64,000 nucleotides of DNA from positions 30,753 through 94,752 of the forward strand of contig CAZWOB010000003.1 of assembly GCA_964635295.1 (NCBI GenBank), read 5' to 3'. The position numbers and the translations under genes were made by a program. Below the pieces are notes generated by a model, which saw only the letters and a list, made by a program, of their open reading frames with translations, ran no database searches and was not told the origin of the DNA. This document shows, one piece after another, positions 61,737 to 64,000 of the stretch (positions are counted from its first letter, which is position 1; each line of letters starts with the position of its first letter). This stretch comes from Waddlia sp964635295 (GTDB lineage: Bacteria; Chlamydiota; Chlamydiia; Chlamydiales; Waddliaceae).

Positions 61737-61783
61737 GATAGTGTCGTCGTAAGCTTCGATGTTAATCTCATGACGACACTATC
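61737..61783 (+). terminator. Hairpin after the ATPase gene
   Basis: GATAGTGTCGTC (61737-61748) and GACGACACTATC (61772-61783) pair perfectly over 12 bp, with a 23-nt loop. No U-tract follows, so it may be a transcript-end or processing structure rather than a strong terminator. Confidence 0.55.
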
Positions 61784-61812
61784 TAGGAACAAATAACTAG
61801 GAGACAGGATTT

Positions 61813-62205
61813 TTGGCGATACAGTTTACAGTAAAAGTAACAGATCAACCTGGCGGTATACAAGGACTAGCCCAGATTCTTGGAGATGAGGGGATTAACA
61901 TCGAGGCGCTTATGGGGCAGTCGTACAGTGGATATGCCATTTTAAGCTTCCTCACTGACGAACCGACAAAGACCCTGGAGATCCTAAAGCGTCATAAGAT
62001 CCCGTTTGAACATAATGATGTCGTGGTTGTCAAGCTGAGGAATAAACCAGGGCAAACAGCGGTATTTACTAAAGCTCTTAGAGATCAAAGTATCCATATA
62101 AACAAATTCTATCTCACCATTAATGGTGAAGAGGTTGTTGATACGGATGATTATTTGAAAACGCGGCAGGTCGCTGATGATTTTGGGATATTCCAACCGA
62201 TTTAA
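61813..62205 (+). CDS. Tandem ACT-domain protein (TTG start)
   Basis: 130 residues from a TTG at 61813, with TAGGAGACAGG upstream; no ATG lies near. Two ACT-like modules: TVKVTDQPGGIQGLAQILGDEGINIEALM (in part) and VVVKLRNKPGQTAVFTKALRDQSIHI. ACT domains bind small ligands and regulate amino-acid metabolism; the partner is unknown. A YkfA/glyoxylate-type fold is possible. Confidence 0.82.
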   Translation: MAIQFTVKVTDQPGGIQGLAQILGDEGINIEALMGQSYSGYAILSFLTDEPTKTLEILKRHKIPFEHNDVVVVKLRNKPGQTAVFTKALRDQSIHINKFYLTINGEEVVDTDDYLKTRQVADDFGIFQPI

Positions 62206-62250
62206 GGATTCGGAGATGATTTCGATTGTTTCAGATCTGTTGTTTCGAAA

Positions 62251-63087
62251 CTAGCTCCAGGGATCAAGCAGACCTGAAATCTTTAGAATCCGCCCTTTTT
62301 TGATCAGGTCTTTTTTATTGAAAACTCCCAATTTATCCTTGACGGCATCCAGATAGTGTTCGACTGTGCGCAATGAAAGACCGAGTTCCTTAGCGGTTTG
62401 AGAAGCTGTTAATCCTTCTACGCACGCAAGCAGGACTTGCTGCTGTCTTCTGGAAAGAGAATATCCTGAATTGACCAGATAGTTGTCGACCCCGATATCC
62501 TTCAAAAAGGAGCAATTACGTTCGACAAGATGACTCACACTTTCGGAATTAAATCCATGAAACCCGTCAAGTCCTTTAAGTTCGATCAGATTGATTCCTT
62601 CATCTTCAATTTCCTTCTCATGTGCACGGTAATCTTTTAAGTAGTATTCGATAAACTGCTCGAACATTGCGAAATTATTGAGATATGTCGAAGGGATCGT
62701 ATGGCTGAAATTCTTAGAAGCAAAGCAGAATTGGTGGATCTGATCATCAGTGTATTTTTTTTGCACCATAATTGGGTGGTGGAAGGAGTATTTTCCCTGG
62801 ACTTTCGCCTGGAATTTATAAAAGTTACCGCTGATATCCATGAAAAATCGGGTTTCCCTCAGCAAAGAAGGGCTGATAAATTGGCCCGCTTTCATGTACC
62901 ATGCTTCCTGATAGAACTCTTCTAATGGCTCTTGAAAAGAAGAAATGGATGTCAGGTGTCCCTCTTCATTGATCGTGTTATGCCAAAATACGTCCACACC
63001 GAAGTGCTTTTTTAATGGCTCAATCAATTGATTAAGGCGATTAACGTGCTTCTTATTACTTTCTACGAATTTTGTTAATGTTTTCAT
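62251..63087 (-). CDS. LuxR-type transcriptional regulator
   Basis: 278 residues. N-terminal ~200 residues form a PAS/sensor-like region (FWHNTINEEGHLTSISSF; AWYMKAGQFISPSLL). Residues about 208-272 are a LuxR/FixJ helix-turn-helix: SLSRRQQQVLLACVEGLTAS, QTAKELGLSLRTVEHYLDAV, KDKLGVFNKKDLIKKGRIL. The layout resembles the LuxR-type regulators of Legionella; no synthase partner is seen. Divergent from the Inc-like gene at 63209, sharing a ~120-bp AT-rich promoter region. Confidence 0.88.
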   Translation of the reverse strand: MKTLTKFVESNKKHVNRLNQLIEPLKKHFGVDVFWHNTINEEGHLTSISSFQEPLEEFYQEAWYMKAGQFISPSLLRETRFFMDISGNFYKFQAKVQGKYSFHHPIMVQKKYTDDQIHQFCFASKNFSHTIPSTYLNNFAMFEQFIEYYLKDYRAHEKEIEDEGINLIELKGLDGFHGFNSESVSHLVERNCSFLKDIGVDNYLVNSGYSLSRRQQQVLLACVEGLTASQTAKELGLSLRTVEHYLDAVKDKLGVFNKKDLIKKGRILKISGLLDPWS

Positions 63088-63208
63088 GCTATAATATTAA
63101 CATTTCCCATGTTTTTGGTCAACACTTTTTTTTAAAAATTGAAATTTTTTCTGATTCATAGTAATATATATACAAAATTATTATTATTTAAAATATAAAG
63201 GAGAAATA

Positions 63209-63577
63209 ATGAGTTTTGTTAATAATTTAGCTGCTGATTTCAAAGCTGTTGGAACGAATGATCCAGTATTAAAAAATGCAGATAATTTAAGTACTGTTTG
63301 TCAATGGGGCAAAGTAGCTTCCGTGGCTTTAGCTGTTGCGGCTCTTGTTGGTGCGATTTTCAGTGGACCGGTGGGTATGTTCGTGCTTGGTTTAACAGCA
63401 ATAGCGCTGTTCGATACCTATAAGGTATTAGACAATATCCAGTCGATTGCTGATACAAATGGAGCGGGAAGAACTTTAGGATCAATCGCAAGTGCTGCTC
63501 TATCTGCCAAGCCACACGCTAAAATCACTAGAGGCACCATTTTCGCAAGACCGATCGCGTCTTTCATTGCTAAATAA
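63209..63577 (+). CDS. Small membrane protein with Inc-like bilobed hydrophobic region
   Basis: 122 residues, AAGGAG upstream. A single ~35-residue bilobed hydrophobic stretch (about 35-69: VASVALAVAALVGAIFSG, then MFVLGLTAIALFDTY), which is two helices with a tight turn, is typical of chlamydial Inc proteins. No signal peptide; basic C-terminus (HAKITRGTIFARPIASFIAK). Candidate inclusion-membrane protein. Divergent from the LuxR gene. Confidence 0.65.
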   Translation: MSFVNNLAADFKAVGTNDPVLKNADNLSTVCQWGKVASVALAVAALVGAIFSGPVGMFVLGLTAIALFDTYKVLDNIQSIADTNGAGRTLGSIASAALSAKPHAKITRGTIFARPIASFIAK

Positions 63578-63662
63578 ATATCTTTTGGAGAAGGGACATT
63601 TATACTGATCATGTTGTAATAATGAGATGTGTGTATCCTCCAGAGACGCAGATTGCTACCGA

Positions 63663-63786
63663 AACCTCATTTAGAACGGATTGAAGGGTGCCAGATACAG
63701 TTTTAAGCATCGAAGAGTAAGGGTAATCCCTTACCGAGATGGTTAGAGCTGTAGATGGTGCGTTTCTATTCGTTCTAAATGAGGTT
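63663..63786. repeat. 16-bp perfect inverted repeat framing a 92-nt segment
   Basis: AACCTCATTTAGAACG (63663-63678) and CGTTCTAAATGAGGTT (63771-63786) are exact reverse complements. The segment between them has its own TAAGGG/CCCTTA stem near 63720. No ORF is inside. It may be an RNA structure or the two ends of a small mobile element. It fills most of the 252-bp gap after the Inc-like gene. Confidence 0.75.
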
Positions 63787-63829
63787 CATTGGACACAAGA
63801 ATGAGGTGCTATAGGCTATAACAAAGCAA

Positions 63830-64000
63830 ATGATCTTTGTTAAAAATCCCTTCTCCGTACTTGCTTTTATATTTCTTGGAAATAATGTCGTAATTGAGTT
63901 GAAAGCAGTTTCGATGATCTGTCTTTTACTGCTGATTGCACCCTCTTATCAATGCGATTTTTTTGACAGTAGGTTACCGGAAAGCTATCGACCGCAAAGT
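63830..64000 (+). CDS. Possible N-terminus of a secreted protein (cut by window edge)
   Basis: An open plus-strand frame with ATGs at 63830 and 63914 runs to the right edge. From 63914 it reads MICLLLLIAPSYQCDFF, a plausible signal peptide, then DSRLPESYRPQS. Weak purine stretch TTGAAAGC before the second ATG. Too short to name a family; 63914 is the better start. Confidence 0.35.
   Translation, partial: MIFVKNPFSVLAFIFLGNNVVIELKAVSMICLLLLIAPSYQCDFFDSRLPESYRPQS

Overview
The window looks like the chromosome of an environmental, amoeba-type member of the phylum Chlamydiae (Parachlamydiales-like; the moderate GC content would suit a Waddlia- or Estrella-like genome, but the genus is a guess). 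The evidence is an omcB gene next to very small cysteine-rich OmcA-like lipoproteins, type III secretion chaperones of the LcrH/SycD and CesT types, a bamA-skp-lpxD / recR-fabH-fabD-fabG-acpP block and a recF/dnaN/smpB plus apbE/folD neighbourhood that I remember as chlamydial gene order, and eukaryote-like proteins (F-box/WD40, ankyrin, PI3/4-kinase-like). A run of 100 N at 10001-10100 marks a scaffold gap. I see no rRNA, tRNA, CRISPR array or complete insertion sequence.

Layout. 1-5.1 kb: the N-terminus of an alpha/beta hydrolase, then a tight operon of two NfeD-type proteins, the flotillin-like FloA, a small membrane protein and a YggS-type PLP protein. 5.1-8.1 kb: a large ankyrin-repeat protein. 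8.2-11.2 kb: a dicarboxylate/amino-acid symporter behind a near-perfect promoter, followed by two paralogous membrane-anchored proteins with kinase-like motifs, the first broken by the gap and a frameshift. 11.3-15.4 kb: a bacilliredoxin-like protein and the pyruvate dehydrogenase operon pdhA-pdhB-pdhC. 15.4-17.1 kb: two lineage-specific membrane proteins. 17.1-19.3 kb: an alpha/beta hydrolase and a NagZ-like glycosidase. 19.5-28 kb: envelope and fatty-acid genes (lpxD, skp, bamA on the minus strand; recR, fabH, fabD, fabG, acpP on the plus strand; acpS on the minus strand). 28-34.5 kb: a PIN/TRAM membrane protein, rlmH, smpB, dnaN, recF and a conserved hypothetical.

34.7-41.3 kb is the richest accessory stretch. 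It holds a three-gene cluster ending in an LcrH-type chaperone, then apbE and folD, a secreted hypothetical, and a cassette of CesT-type chaperone, 552-residue PI3/4-kinase-like candidate effector and an unrecognised 187-residue protein. 41.2-50.1 kb holds envelope and polysaccharide genes (MreD-like, sugar transferase, prenyl synthase, UDP-glucose dehydrogenase, LptD-like protein, HEAT-repeat protein, maf). 50.2-53.4 kb has a methyltransferase whose start lies in a long foldback repeat, then omcB and three short cysteine-rich ORFs. 53.9-58 kb is housekeeping (nadK, xseB, xseA, tpiA, secG, def). 58-64 kb has an F-box/WD40 protein, a copper-type P-type ATPase, an ACT-domain protein, a LuxR-type regulator, a small Inc-like membrane protein and an unexplained 16-bp inverted repeat.

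How it fits together: a conserved chlamydial core (envelope assembly, fatty-acid synthesis, replication and repair, pyruvate oxidation) is interspersed with host-interaction genes. These include two type III secretion modules, one kinase-like and one ubiquitin-ligase-like candidate effector, an ankyrin protein and Inc-like membrane proteins. Several short repeat families sit in the intergenic gaps. All functions are read from the sequence and from recall of protein families; no database search was run.
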